Notes under the pieces: generated by a model
The model's database searches: none
What the model was told of the DNA's origin: nothing
Seen by the model: only the letters and a program-made list of their open reading frames with translations
In this document: piece by piece, positions 35,384-46,231 of the stretch
Numbering within the stretch: position 1 is the first letter of the stretch
How the letters are laid out: each line of letters starts with the position of its first letter
Origin: Sulfotelmatobacter sp963788225
GTDB lineage: Bacteria > Acidobacteriota > Terriglobia > Terriglobales > Acidobacteriaceae
Reading direction: 5' to 3'
Length of the DNA: 64,000 bases
NCBI GenBank assembly: GCA_963788225.1
Contig: CAWBGI010000005.1
Location: 186,001 to 250,000 of the forward strand
Translations under genes and position numbers: made by a program

Positions 35384-36970
35384 ATGGCATACGTGTTGCA
35401 GCAGCTGCTCAGCAAGAGCGCGAAGGCGTACCCGGAAAAGACTGCGGTGTGGGCTCGAGGCAGGAGCATCACCTATCGCGAGCTGGACGAGCGATCGAAT
35501 CAGATGGCTCATCTGCTGCGCAGACAGGGAATCACGAAGGGCGACCGCGTCGGACTGTTTTTCCCGAAGTGCGTGGAGTCGGTTATCAGCATGCTGGGCG
35601 TGCTCAAGGCAGGCGGCGTTTATGTGCCACTCGATCCGCAGGCTCCGGCAGACCGTATCGGCTACATCATCGGCAACTGCGGCATTCGCGTGCTCATTAC
35701 GAATCACGAGAAGCGGCTGGCGCTCACTCCGGAGACTTTGGAACTTCTGGAGTGCTGCATTTCGACCGATCAGGCTGAAAACGGAAGCGACGGCAAGTTG
35801 ATTCCGTGGTCGATGCTCGCGGAGTTTCCCGCAGATCATGCTCCGGTCGTGGGCCTGATCGAAACCGATCTCGCCTACATTCTGTACACCTCGGGCTCGA
35901 CAGGACGGCCGAAGGGCGTAATGTTGTCGCATCAGAATGCGCTGACTTTTGTGGAGTGGTGCGCGGAAGAGTTTCACGTGCGCAGCGAAGACCGGCTTTC
36001 CAACCACGCGCCTTTGCACTTTGATCTCTCGGTGTTCGATGTTTACAACACGCTCGAAGCTGGCGCCACGGTTTATCTGATCACTGAGGAACTCGCGCTG
36101 TTTCCCACCAGCCTAGCCAATTTTATCGAGACGCAGGGGATCACGATCTGGTATTCAGTGCCTTCGGCATTGATGCTTCTGCTGCTGCACGCTCACTTGA
36201 CGCCAGAAAAGCTGAAGAGCATCCGGACCATCCTGTTCGCCGGTGAAGTCTTTCCCATGAAATATTTGCGACAACTGGCAGTATTCGCACCGGGAGCAGA
36301 ACTCTACAACCTTTACGGGCCGACAGAAACCAACGTCTGCACCTATTACAAAGTGGAGCGCGAGCGGCTGGCCAGCATGGAAAAGCTGCCGATCGGGATC
36401 GCCTGCGCCAATACGGATGCGTTTGCGGTAACCGATGACGGACGCCGTGCCGCTCAGGGTGAAACCGGTGAGTTGTACGTGCGAGGGCCGGCCGTGACCT
36501 ACGGCTATTGGGCTGACCCTGAAAAGACGCAGAAAATGTGCGTGCCGAATCGCTTCGAACAAAACTTCGAGGAGAAGATGTACCGCACCGGAGATTTAGT
36601 CACGATGGCGGAGGACGGTAATTTCTATTTCCTTGGCCGCCGCGACAGCATGATCAAGAGCCGTGGCTACCGCATCGAACTCGGCGAGATCGAGAGCGCT
36701 TTGCTGAGTCACCCGGGAGTTCGGGAAGCCGCTGTGCTTGCGGTTCCGGATGAGGTCGTGGGGAACCGCATTCGCGCGGTGGTGTCGATTCACGTTCCCG
36801 ATTCGCTCAAGCCTCTGGAGCTGCAGCAGCACTGCGCAACCCGGGTTCCGAAGTACATGATCCCAGAACTCATCGAGCTTTGCGTCGAGCTTCCGAAAAC
36901 TTCGACAGGGAAGATTGATCGAGTAAAGTTGGCGAAAGAATCGACGAAGGAGCCGGTGAACGTTCGCTAA
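35384..36970 (+). CDS. free-standing adenylation enzyme, probable L-proline:PCP ligase (PltF/RedM type)
   Basis: The 528-residue protein is one complete adenylation domain: A3 YTSGSTGRPKG, A5 YNLYGPTETNVC, A8 GRRDSMIKSRGYRIELGEIE and A10 Lys in KTSTGKIDR. Hand alignment to GrsA gives pocket residues D-L-F-Y-L-A-L-V-C from HFDLSVFDVY, TIWYSVPS, RTILFAGE and NLYGPTETNVC. From memory this is the code of stand-alone prolyl adenylases that load pyrrole pathways. It lacks any carrier domain, which is supplied by the next gene. Exosortase-type acyl-CoA ligases look broadly similar and are the main alternative. Confidence 0.85.
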   Translation: MAYVLQQLLSKSAKAYPEKTAVWARGRSITYRELDERSNQMAHLLRRQGITKGDRVGLFFPKCVESVISMLGVLKAGGVYVPLDPQAPADRIGYIIGNCGIRVLITNHEKRLALTPETLELLECCISTDQAENGSDGKLIPWSMLAEFPADHAPVVGLIETDLAYILYTSGSTGRPKGVMLSHQNALTFVEWCAEEFHVRSEDRLSNHAPLHFDLSVFDVYNTLEAGATVYLITEELALFPTSLANFIETQGITIWYSVPSALMLLLLHAHLTPEKLKSIRTILFAGEVFPMKYLRQLAVFAPGAELYNLYGPTETNVCTYYKVERERLASMEKLPIGIACANTDAFAVTDDGRRAAQGETGELYVRGPAVTYGYWADPEKTQKMCVPNRFEQNFEEKMYRTGDLVTMAEDGNFYFLGRRDSMIKSRGYRIELGEIESALLSHPGVREAAVLAVPDEVVGNRIRAVVSIHVPDSLKPLELQQHCATRVPKYMIPELIELCVELPKTSTGKIDRVKLAKESTKEPVNVR

Positions 36971-37040
36971 ACGGGGCATCGCGCTCGCACCATCAAGTTT
37001 GTTGTAACGCAGTACATTCCCAGCAATTTGGAGAGTAAAC

Positions 37041-37301
37041 ATGATCGAGTCAGCAGCAGTCAAAGACCAAATCCGCGAATACGTTGTCGAAGAATTCGCC
37101 AAGACCAAAGGCATCAACCAGGTCACAGACCAGGAAGTGCTCACCAAGAACGGCATTATCGATTCGATGGGCATTTTCCGGCTGGTGGCATTCCTGGAAG
37201 AAACGTTCAACGTCCGCATCGGCGACGAAGAAATCACTCATGACAACCTGGAAAGCATCGATGCCATTGAACGGCTGGTGATTTCCAAAGCGAAAAAATA
37301 A
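37041..37301 (+). CDS. free-standing acyl/peptidyl carrier protein (PltL-like)
   Basis: At 86 residues it is a discrete carrier protein. The phosphopantetheine Ser is in NGIIDSMGIFRLVAFLEETF; the DSM triad and the acidic helix afterwards (RIGDEEITHDNLESIDAI) are typical. GGAGAG lies just before the ATG. It follows the adenylase by 70 nt and would hold the prolyl group during oxidation by the dehydrogenase. Confidence 0.9.
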   Translation: MIESAAVKDQIREYVVEEFAKTKGINQVTDQEVLTKNGIIDSMGIFRLVAFLEETFNVRIGDEEITHDNLESIDAIERLVISKAKK

Positions 37302-37419
37302 GCCGTCCTAAACGGCAATTTTAGCGGGCGACAGAGATTGCCCGAGTTCGCTTCAGCTTTCTTTTGCATCCTCCCCTTTCCCGTACCAACTTCTGGTAGC
37401 AACTCCTCAGGGATCTCTC

Positions 37420-38868
37420 ATGGGAATAAATCGCAAAGTTTTCTCCAACGGGTTCAAGATATTTGACCTGCTGCTGATGGTCTGTGCTTTTGGAGTCTCC
37501 ACTCTTCCCTTGGTACACCGCGTGGGCAGGTTCAGCTTGGCCGAGTTTTTCGGGATGCGCGTGAAACTCGCCAACTTGTTGCTGTTTTTCATCTTTCTCC
37601 TGGTCTGGCATTTCCTGTTCACCGTGTTCGGCCTGTACCGGTCGATGCGTTTGTCAAGCCGCTGGGAAGAAGTCCGGGAAATCTGCGGCGCGACGACCCT
37701 CGGGACCATCGTCATCGCAGCAGCAGCCCTAACGTTTCGCATCTGGGTCGTCAATCGAGTCTTCCTGGTCCTGTTTTGGGTGCTGACCACGGGCTCGGTG
37801 ATCTTGAGCCGGATGCTCATCCGAGCTGTGCTTGCCTATGCTCGAAGGCATGGCAGGAACACGCGCAATCTGTTGGTCATCGGCACGAATGCCCGCGCGC
37901 TGACTTTGGTGCAAGGGATCCAGAGCAAGCCGGATCTGGGTTACCGGGTTCTGGGATTTGCCGACGAAGACTGGGATGGGCTGGAAGAATTCAAGAAACA
38001 AGGATACCCACTGGTCGCCGACCTGGAGACGCTGCCCGCTTACGTCCGCCGCAATGTGGTGGATGAAATTGTGCTGGCGCTGCCGATCCGGTCGTTTCAC
38101 ACCTTGGCTTCGCGGATCGCATGGGTATGCGAACAGCAGGGTATTATCGTACGATTCATGCCGAACATCTTCGACCTGAAGGAAGCCAAGCATCGGGCCG
38201 ATGAGTTCGGTGGCGACGAACAGTTGATCGGCCACGACAGCACGATCTCCGACGCTTGGGGCTTGGCCATCAAGCGTGGGATCGACATAGTGGCTTCAGC
38301 GGCCGCCATCATTTTCCTGGCGCCCGTGATGACTATCACCGCGGTGCTGGTGAAGCTGACCTCTCCCGGCCCTGTCTTCTTTATTCAGAAACGTCTGGGA
38401 CGGAACAAGAGGACGTTTGACATCTACAAGTTCCGCACGATGGTGGTGGATGCGGAGAAGCGGCTCAAAGACCTCGAGGATAAGAATGAGGCTGACGGAG
38501 CCGTGTTCAAGATCAAGAACGATCCTCGCATTACGCCTCTTGGCCGCTTTCTGCGAAAGACCAGCATCGACGAGCTTCCGCAACTTTTTAACGTGCTGAA
38601 AGGCGATATGAGCCTGGTGGGTCCGCGCCCGCTGCAAGTGCGGGATTATGAATTGTTCGACACGTTCTGCGAAGACTGGCAGCGTCGCCGGTTCAGCGTT
38701 CGCCCTGGGATCACCTGTCTCTGGCAGATCATGGGCCGGAGTTCGATCCCTTTCGAAAAGTGGATGGAGTTGGATTTGCAATACATTCGCACCTGGTCGT
38801 TGTGGCTGGACTTAGAAATTCTTGCTAAGACCGTCCCCGCGGTTTTGAAAGGTTCCGGGGCAGCCTAA
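37420..38868 (+). CDS. polyprenyl-phosphate sugar-1-phosphate transferase (WbaP/WcaJ family)
   Basis: The 482-residue protein has about four N-terminal membrane segments, a CoA-binding-like Rossmann domain (NLLVIGTNARALTLVQGIQ), a further membrane segment, and the catalytic domain: IQKRLGRNKRTFDIYKFRTM, LRKTSIDELPQLFNVLKGDM, VGPRPL and RPGITCLWQI. It starts repeat-unit synthesis by moving a sugar phosphate onto undecaprenyl phosphate. It sits between the carrier protein and the NRPS genes, tying both processes to one locus. Confidence 0.93.
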   Translation: MGINRKVFSNGFKIFDLLLMVCAFGVSTLPLVHRVGRFSLAEFFGMRVKLANLLLFFIFLLVWHFLFTVFGLYRSMRLSSRWEEVREICGATTLGTIVIAAAALTFRIWVVNRVFLVLFWVLTTGSVILSRMLIRAVLAYARRHGRNTRNLLVIGTNARALTLVQGIQSKPDLGYRVLGFADEDWDGLEEFKKQGYPLVADLETLPAYVRRNVVDEIVLALPIRSFHTLASRIAWVCEQQGIIVRFMPNIFDLKEAKHRADEFGGDEQLIGHDSTISDAWGLAIKRGIDIVASAAAIIFLAPVMTITAVLVKLTSPGPVFFIQKRLGRNKRTFDIYKFRTMVVDAEKRLKDLEDKNEADGAVFKIKNDPRITPLGRFLRKTSIDELPQLFNVLKGDMSLVGPRPLQVRDYELFDTFCEDWQRRRFSVRPGITCLWQIMGRSSIPFEKWMELDLQYIRTWSLWLDLEILAKTVPAVLKGSGAA

Positions 38869-38885
38869 TTGCGCCCAAGCGTAGA

Positions 38886-40755
38886 ATGCAAACTATTAAA
38901 CCTTTAGATCTTCAAATGACAACGAAAACTGTGCACGCACCGGGAGCCCCCTGCGTTGCTGAATTGGTGGCACAGCAGGCGGCTGCGAATCCGAGCGCGA
39001 TGGCTATCTGCGCTGGTCACGAAGTGTTGTCCTACGCCGAGCTTAATCGCCGCGCCAATCGTCTGGCCCACTATCTTCGCTCGGTTGGCGTTGGCCGAGA
39101 CGTGGCGGTGGGCCTTTACCTCGAGCGGTTCGCCTTCCATGGTTGTGGCCGCGCTGGCGATTCTCAAGGCGGGAGGCGCCTATATTCCTCTCGATCCGGT
39201 TCAGCCCCCGGCGCGTTTGGCATTCATGTTGCAAGATTCGGCTGCGCGCGTCGTGGTGAGCACAACGGAGCTGGCACAGAGATTATCGGCCGGTGCCTGG
39301 AAAGTGGTTACACTGGATGGCGATGCGGAGAAGATTGCAGCTCAGCCCGAAACCGAACCAGGTGTGACGGCGAAGCCAGAGGACCTAGCCTACATTATTT
39401 ATACGTCTGGCTCGACTGGGCAGCCCAAGGGAGTGGAACTGGTTCACTCCGGTCTGTCGAACCTGGTGGCCTGGCATCTGCGAGCTTTTCAAGTGACGTC
39501 GGCGGATCGTGCGACCTCGCTGGCGGCGATGGGATTCGATGGAGCCGTCTGGGAAATGTGGCCGTATCTGGCCTGCGGCGCGAGCGTGCATTTGCCAGAA
39601 GAGCGAGTTCGAAGCGATGCGAAGGCGCTGCGCGACTGGTTGGTGTCACAGGGCATCACTATTTCTTTCGCGGCCACGGCGATGGCGGAAAATCTGATGC
39701 AGTTGGAGTGGCCGAAAACGGCAGCTCTGCGATTCCTGCTCACCGGGGCCGACACGCTGAAGAAATATCCTTCGTCCCGGCTGCCGTTCGTTCTGGTGAA
39801 TAACTACGGACCGACCGAAGGCACCGTAGTTAGCACTTCGGGTGTGGTAGCAGTTGATAGCTCGGCGAGTCAGCCGCCGTCTATCGGGTGCCCGATCGAC
39901 GGGGTCGAGATTTATATTCTCGATGGCCGCCAACAACGTGTGACCGAAGGGACTGCGGGTGAAATCTACATCGGCGGCGCTGGCCTGGCGCGTGGATATA
40001 GAAATCGTCCTGACTTAACTGCGGAGCGCTTTATGGCGAATCCCTTCAGCAGGGAAGCGGGTGCTCGTCTTTACCGCACGGGAGATCTGGCGCGCTGCCT
40101 GCCCGACGGGCAGATTGCTTTCCTGGGGCGAGTCGATGAGCAAGTCAAGATTCGCGGTTACCGCGTCGAACCGAGTGAGATTGCGACCGTCTTCGGTCAG
40201 CACGCCGCGGTGCGAACCAGTATTGTGCTAGCCAGAGAAGATGAGCCGGGCGAGAAAGAGTTGGTGGCCTACGTGGTTTTGTCTCCAGGCGCAAAACTCA
40301 ATGCCGGAGAGCTCCGCGACCACCTCAGGAGACGTTTGCCTGATTACATGGTTCCGTCAGAGTTCATCGCCATCGAGAGCGTGCCGCTGACCGCGAATGG
40401 CAAGATCGATCGGGCCGCTCTGCCGAGTTCCAACGGAAGCCGGCACAGCGAAGCCTACGTTGGGCCGCGGACCGCAGTGGAAGAAGAGCTGGTGAAAATT
40501 TTGGCTCCCTTGCTGAAGATCGAACGAGTCGGAGTGAACGACAATTTCTTTCTGCTGGGCGGTCATTCTCTGCTCGGAACCCAGTTGATCGCCAGAATCA
40601 GCGAAACCTTTGGAGTCGATTTGACTCTTCTCAAATTATTCGATCATCCTACCGTCGCCGAGATGTCACTCGAAATTGAAGACCTCATCCTCGCGCGAGT
40701 CGAGAGCATCAGCGAGTCCAAGCTCGCGGGAGAACTCCACCGCAGTGTCGTCTAG
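38886..40755 (+). CDS. NRPS A-PCP didomain protein with single-base frameshift
   Basis: Two frames make one protein: VAELVAQQAAANPSA to VGLYLER in the first, then SPSMVVAALAILKAGGAYIP in the other. One extra T at 39129-39130 explains the shift. The protein is an adenylation domain (A3 YTSGSTGQPKG, A5 NNYGPTEG, A8 GRVDEQVKIRGYRVEPSEI, A10 TANGKIDR) plus a PCP (FFLLGGHSLLG, Ser codon 40567-40569) and no condensation domain. Hand-derived pocket residues D-G-W-F-L-G-N-V-V are close to the known leucine code. An A-PCP protein next to a P450 recalls NovH/NovI. The start is ATG 38886 or 38916. Confidence 0.8.
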
Positions 40756-43700
40756 CACAAAAACCACACCCAGGCTGGAAGGCCGGGACGCTGTATTGAG
40801 CCTCTATCACCTTCTCGATCCGGAGGTGTTGGCCAATCCTTACCCGCTGTTCCGCCGCCTGCGCTCGGAAGATCCCGTGCATTGGGATCCCTTTCTTCAT
40901 GCCTGGGTAGTGACGCGTTACCCAGATGTGCTGGAAGTGTTGCTCAATTTCTCGGCCGATCGCACGCCCACTCCCGCTCAACTTGACGAGATGGGGCTTT
41001 CTTCGCTGAGTCCCATTGCGCGCGTGATGGTGAAGCAGATGTTGTTTCTGGACGCGCCGGCGCATACACGTTTGCGCAGTTTGTCGTCCAAGGCGTTCAC
41101 TCCGGCGCGGGTTGAGGAGTTGCGCGGGCACATCCAGGACATCGTCAACAATTTGCTGGATGGAATCCAGGCGAAGGGCGAGATGGATGTAATCGCGGAT
41201 CTCGCCGAGCCGCTACCCGCAATCGTTACCGCCGAAATGCTGGGCGTTCCGACCAGCGATCATACGCAGTTAAAAATGTGGTCTGCGGATTTCGCCGAGA
41301 TGCTGGGAAACTTCCAACACAACCCGGAGCGCTACCCGCGAGTGTTGAAGGCAGTCGCAAATTTGACCGAATATTTTCAGAACGCCATCCGCGAACAGCG
41401 CGAGCATCCGCGCGAAGGTTTGATTCACTCGCTCATGACCGCGGAGATTGACGGCGACCGGCTCACCGAAGAAGAAATAATCGCGAATTGCATCGTCACG
41501 ATGGTCGGCGGGCAGGAGACCACTACAAACTTAATTGGAAACGGCTTGCTCACGTTGCTGCGCAATCCCGTGGAGATGGAGAAGCTGCGCAACGATTCCT
41601 CGCTGATACCGTCTGCCGTCGAAGAGATGCTGCGCTATGAGAGTCCCAGCCAGCACACGGCCCGCATGTGTCCGTCAGACCGGGAGATGGGTGGCAAGCT
41701 GATCCAGAAGCGACAAGCGGTGATCGCGGTGATGGCCGCCGCTAACCGCGATCCCGAGCGCTTTCCCGATCCCGACAAATTCGACATCACCCGTAAAGAC
41801 AATCGTCATCTGGCGTTCGGTTATGCCGCTCACTTTTGTTTTGGCGCTCCGCTGGCTCGCGTGGAAGGGCAAGTCGTATTCGAGGCCCTCTTGCGTCGGT
41901 TCGCGGACATCACGCTTGTGCCGGAGCCGATCGAGTGGCGCTCGAATCTCGGGTTGCGGGGACTGAAGGCGCTGCGGGTAAAGCTCGATGGAGAGTATTC
42001 GGCTAAATCCGCGGACCGTCCCGTGCAGCAGGTGAATACGCCAGTTACGCCGCCTGCGCCCGGCCGCTGTCCATTCGAGGCGCATGAATCATTGCAGAAA
42101 AAGGCCAAGCAAAACGGCAGTCAAGAAAGCAAGCAGGATTTAATCCGGAAATATTTGCAGTCACGCATGTCCAGCAAAGTTGCGGATGCGCCCGCAATAC
42201 CTCGTAGCGAGCCGGGGCCGGCGCCGCTCTCCTTTGCCCAGGAACAGATTTGGCTGCACGGCCAGTTTGCCAAGGATCTCTACAACGAATCGGTAACGGT
42301 GTACCGTCGGGGACCGCTGGACTTGCCTACGCTGCAGCGCAGCCTGGGCGAAATTATCCGCCGCCATGAAGCCTGGCATACCACCTTCAAGGCGATCGAC
42401 GGACGACCAGTGCAGATCGTGCAGCCGCCTTTTGAGCCGAACATCGAAGCCTTGGATCTGCGCCAGCTCGCGCCCAATCAACGTGAACCAGAGGCGCTGC
42501 GTCTGGCGCGTGAGCAGGCCAGATTGCCGTACGACATGGAGCGGGGGCCGCTGCTGCGCGCCATGCTCGTGCGTCTCGGCGAGGAAGAGTATCGGCTTTA
42601 TCTCTTCCTGCACCACATTATTTTTGACGGCTTTTCCATCTACCGCGTCTTTTTGCCGGAACTAGTTACCGTCTACAACGCGTTCCTTGCTGGCAAACCT
42701 TCTCCGCTTCCAGAGTTGCGTTTGCAGTATTCGGATTTTGCCCACTGGCAGCGGGAATCGCTCGGCAGCGCCCAACTGAACGCATCCCGCGCGTACTGGT
42801 CCGCTCAGTTGGATGGCGAACTCCCGGTTTTGGAGTTGCCCACCGACCGTCCCCGCCCGGCGACACAAAGCTTCCGCGGAGCGATGCAGCGCTTCGCATT
42901 TTCCAGAAATCTCTCCGATCGTCTGCACGAGCTGGCGCAGCGGGAGAATACGAGTTTCTTCACCACGATTCTGGCCGGCTTTACCGCTCTGCTGCGGCGC
43001 TACAGCGCGCAACAGGATTTCGTAATCGGCACCGTCACCTCGGGACGCAAGCGTTCAGAGTTGGAAATGCTGCTGGGTTGTTTTCAGAATCCTCTAGCAT
43101 TGCGTTTGAAACTGGATGGAGATCCCAGCTTCCGCGATCTGCTGGCGCATGCGCGGGAAGTCACGCTGGGAGCGCTCTCCCATGACGACGCTCCGTTTGA
43201 GCGGCTCGTCGAAGAACTCTCGGTGCGCCGCGACACCAGCCGGAATCCGCTGTTTCCAGTGATGTTCTCTCTGGTTCCACCGACTGCGGCTTTCGAGCCC
43301 GGATGGGACCTGAACCAGCTTGATGTCGAAATCGGCACCGCCAAGTTCGATCTTGATCTGGAACTCGATGACCGTCCCGAGGGCCTGTTCGGCCGCTTTG
43401 TGTACAGCACCGACCTGTTCGATGCCGCCACCATGGAACGCATGGCGGGGCATTTCCAGACGATGCTGGAAGCGATCGTCGCCGACCCCGAACAGAAACT
43501 TTCCCGCCTGCCCATGTTGACTGCGGCTGAGAAGCAACAGTTCACGGCTTGGAACTGCACCGACGCCGAGTATCCCAGCGAGCTTTGCATGCAGGAACTG
43601 GTGGAAGCGCAGGCGGCGCGAACGCCCAGCGCCATCGCGGTTGAACATGGGGATCAGAAGCTGACTTATCGCGAACTCGAACAGCGTGCCAACCAGTTAG

Positions 43701-46169
43701 CGCATTTCCTGACGCGGCACGGTGTTGGGCCGGAGTCGAGAGTGGGTATCTGCCTGCGGCGCTCCCTCGAATTGCCCGTGGCTTTGCTCGCAGTGCTCAA
43801 GGCCGGAGGGGCATGCGTGCCTCTCGATCCGGCGTATCCCAAGGAACGCCTCGCCTACATGCTGGAAGATTCGCAGACGGCACTCGTGCTTACGCAACCC
43901 GGCCTGCTGGCGGAAGTGACCGACTTCAACGCCGAGGTCATCGCGCTCGATCCTGGATGGAATTCGTTTTTTGCCGAGAGCCGCGAGAATGTTCGCAGCG
44001 CGGTCAAGCCAGAGAATTTGGCGTACGTCATCTACACGTCGGGTTCGACTGGCAAGCCGCGCGGAGTGCTGCTCAGCCATCGCGGCTTGGTGAATCACAA
44101 TACCGCAGCAGTGAAGCTGTTCGGCATCACGCCGGCGGACCGGATGGCGCAGTTCGCATCCATTTCTTTCGATATTGCAATCGAAGAAATCTTTCCCACC
44201 TGGATCGCGGGTGGTGCGCTGGTGATTCGGGAGGAAGATGCGTCGCTGGCAGTTGGCGATTTCCTGCGTTGGGTGAGCGAGCGGAACGTCACCGCACTCG
44301 ACCTGCCCACAGCTTACTGGCACGAACTGGTCGGAGAGCTTTCGGAATCGACGCTGCAATTGCCAGAGAGTCTCCGGATGGTGATAGTCGGCGGCGAGAA
44401 AGCATCTTCTGCAGCGCTGGCAACTTGGCACAAGCTCGCGGGTTCGAGAGTGCGCTGGGTCAATACCTACGGCCCGACCGAAACCAGCGTGATCGTGACG
44501 AGTTTCGAGCCGGAGAACTGGGAAGAAATTCCCCCCATCCTGCCCATCGGCCGTCCCATCGCCAACACCAAGATTCACATTCTCGACGAGCATCTGCAAC
44601 CGCTGCCTGTAGGAATTCCAGGAGATCTGTTCGTGGCCGGACCGGGATTAGCGCGTGGATATTTGAATCGTCCGGATATTACGGCCGAAAAATTTATCAA
44701 CAATCCCTTTAGTACCGAGCCGGGAGCACGGATGTACAAGACCGGCGACCGCGCCCGCTATCTGGCGACAGGCGAGATCGAATTCGCCGGACGCACCGAC
44801 GACCAGGTAAAGATCCGCGGATATCGCGTGGAGTTGAAAGAGATCGAATCGGTGTTGGGATCGTACCCAGGGATCCGCGAAGTGGTCGTGGTGGCGCGCG
44901 AGAATGCGCGCGAGAATGGACCGGGCGACAAACATCTCGCAGCTTACGTGGTGCCTTCGCGCGAGCAAGCTCCGACCGGCAGCGAATTGCGGTCTTATCT
45001 GAAGCAAAAACTTCCGAATTACATGGTGCCGTCCGCGTTCGTTTTGCTGGAAGCGATGCCGAAGACTCCGAACGGCAAGGTGGATCGTCGAGCTATGCCG
45101 GCTCCCAAAGCCCGCCGATTACACCGAGCCGAATGAATACGTCGCACCCACAGACGAACTCGAAAACAATCTTGTCCGGATCTGGTGCGCGGTTCTGAGC
45201 AAAGAAAAGATCGGGATTCGCGACAATTTCTTCGACCTCGGCGGACATTCTTTGCTGGCTGCGCGACTGATGCATCGCATCGAGCAGACCCTCGGACAGC
45301 GCCTTCCGCTCGCCGCATTGTTGCAGGCGCCTACGGTCGAACAGTTCGCAACGCTGCTCCGGCAGGAAGGCTGGTCAGCCTCGTGGTCTTCGCTGGTGGC
45401 GATTCAGCCGGAGGGTTCGCGTCCGCCTTTCTTCTGCGTGCATGGAGTCGGCGGCAACGTAGTGGGTTTCCGCGATTTGGCGCGGCACATGGGAACGGAC
45501 CAGCCGTTCTACGCCCTGCAACCGCAAGGCCTCGATGGCAAGCGCCCTTGCAGGACCAGCGTCGCGGAAATGGCCGAGAGCTACCTGAAAGAAATTCGCC
45601 GTGTGCAGCCGGAAGGGCCGTACCGCATCGGCGGCTACTCCTTCGGCGGGTTGGTGGCCTACGAGATGGCGCAACAGCTTCGTGCGCAGGAGCAGGAAGT
45701 CAGCCTGCTCGCGCTGTTCGACACCTATCCCGGCAAGATGGAATCCCGAAGTTCGCAGTTGCGCAATCTCCGCAAGCTTCCGCTGAAAGAGGCGATAAGT
45801 TTCGTTGTCAAGAAGGGCAGCTTCGTGCTCATGACGCTGCGCAAGCGTCTCGAACTGCAGATGTTGCCCCGTGCACTGCGCAACGTGCGGCAAGCATGCG
45901 CCGCGGCGGCCGCGGGATATGACGTTCAGCCCTATGACGGTCAGGTCACGTTGTTCCGCGTGAGAGAAAAATCTGCAGGCAGCCTCGACGATCCCTATGC
46001 CATCTGGTGGCGAGTGGCCGCGGGTGGGGTTGACCTGCGCGAGATCAGCGGCGACCACCTCAGCCTGCTCAAAGAGCCGCAAGTCAGGCTGCTCGCCGAA
46101 GAATTGAATGACGCGCTCCACCATCCCTCCCCAAGCGAAGGTTCTCTCGTGCCGGCTGTGAGTTACTAA
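40745..46169 (+). CDS. P450-C-A-PCP-TE fusion NRPS with single-base frameshift
   Basis: The GTG at 40745 (11-nt overlap with the gene before) begins a cytochrome P450: ExxR in EEMLRYE, GGQETT in helix I, haem loop FGYAAHFCFG with Cys codon 41837-41839. A condensation domain (HHIIFDG, from 42611) and an adenylation domain (YTSGSTGKPRG, NTYGPTE) follow. One extra base near 45110 shifts the frame; beyond it come PADYTEPNEY, a PCP (DLGGHSLL, Ser codon 45249-45251) and a thioesterase (GYSFGG, ALFDTYPG, GDHLSLL). Pocket residues D-I-E-D-I-G-T-V-I have two acidic positions, suggesting a basic amino acid such as Lys or beta-Lys. The TE would release the product. Confidence 0.82.
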
Positions 46170-46231
46170 GTCAACGTTTCCTCATCCCGCAGAATTAATA
46201 CTTCATAAATTAGAGATAGGGTCGATAAATA

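Noticed and set aside
45185..45922. A 245-codon Arg/Gly/Ala-rich frame overlapping the thioesterase region.
   Set aside because: It is a shadow of the PCP-TE reading frame, whose active-site motifs are clear.
34140..46169. An aminocoumarin-type antibiotic cluster, suggested by the prolyl trio plus A-PCP and P450.
   Set aside because: No aminocoumarin ring, novobiocic acid ligase or deoxysugar genes are present, and the surroundings are EPS genes. The likeness is to single biosynthetic steps only.
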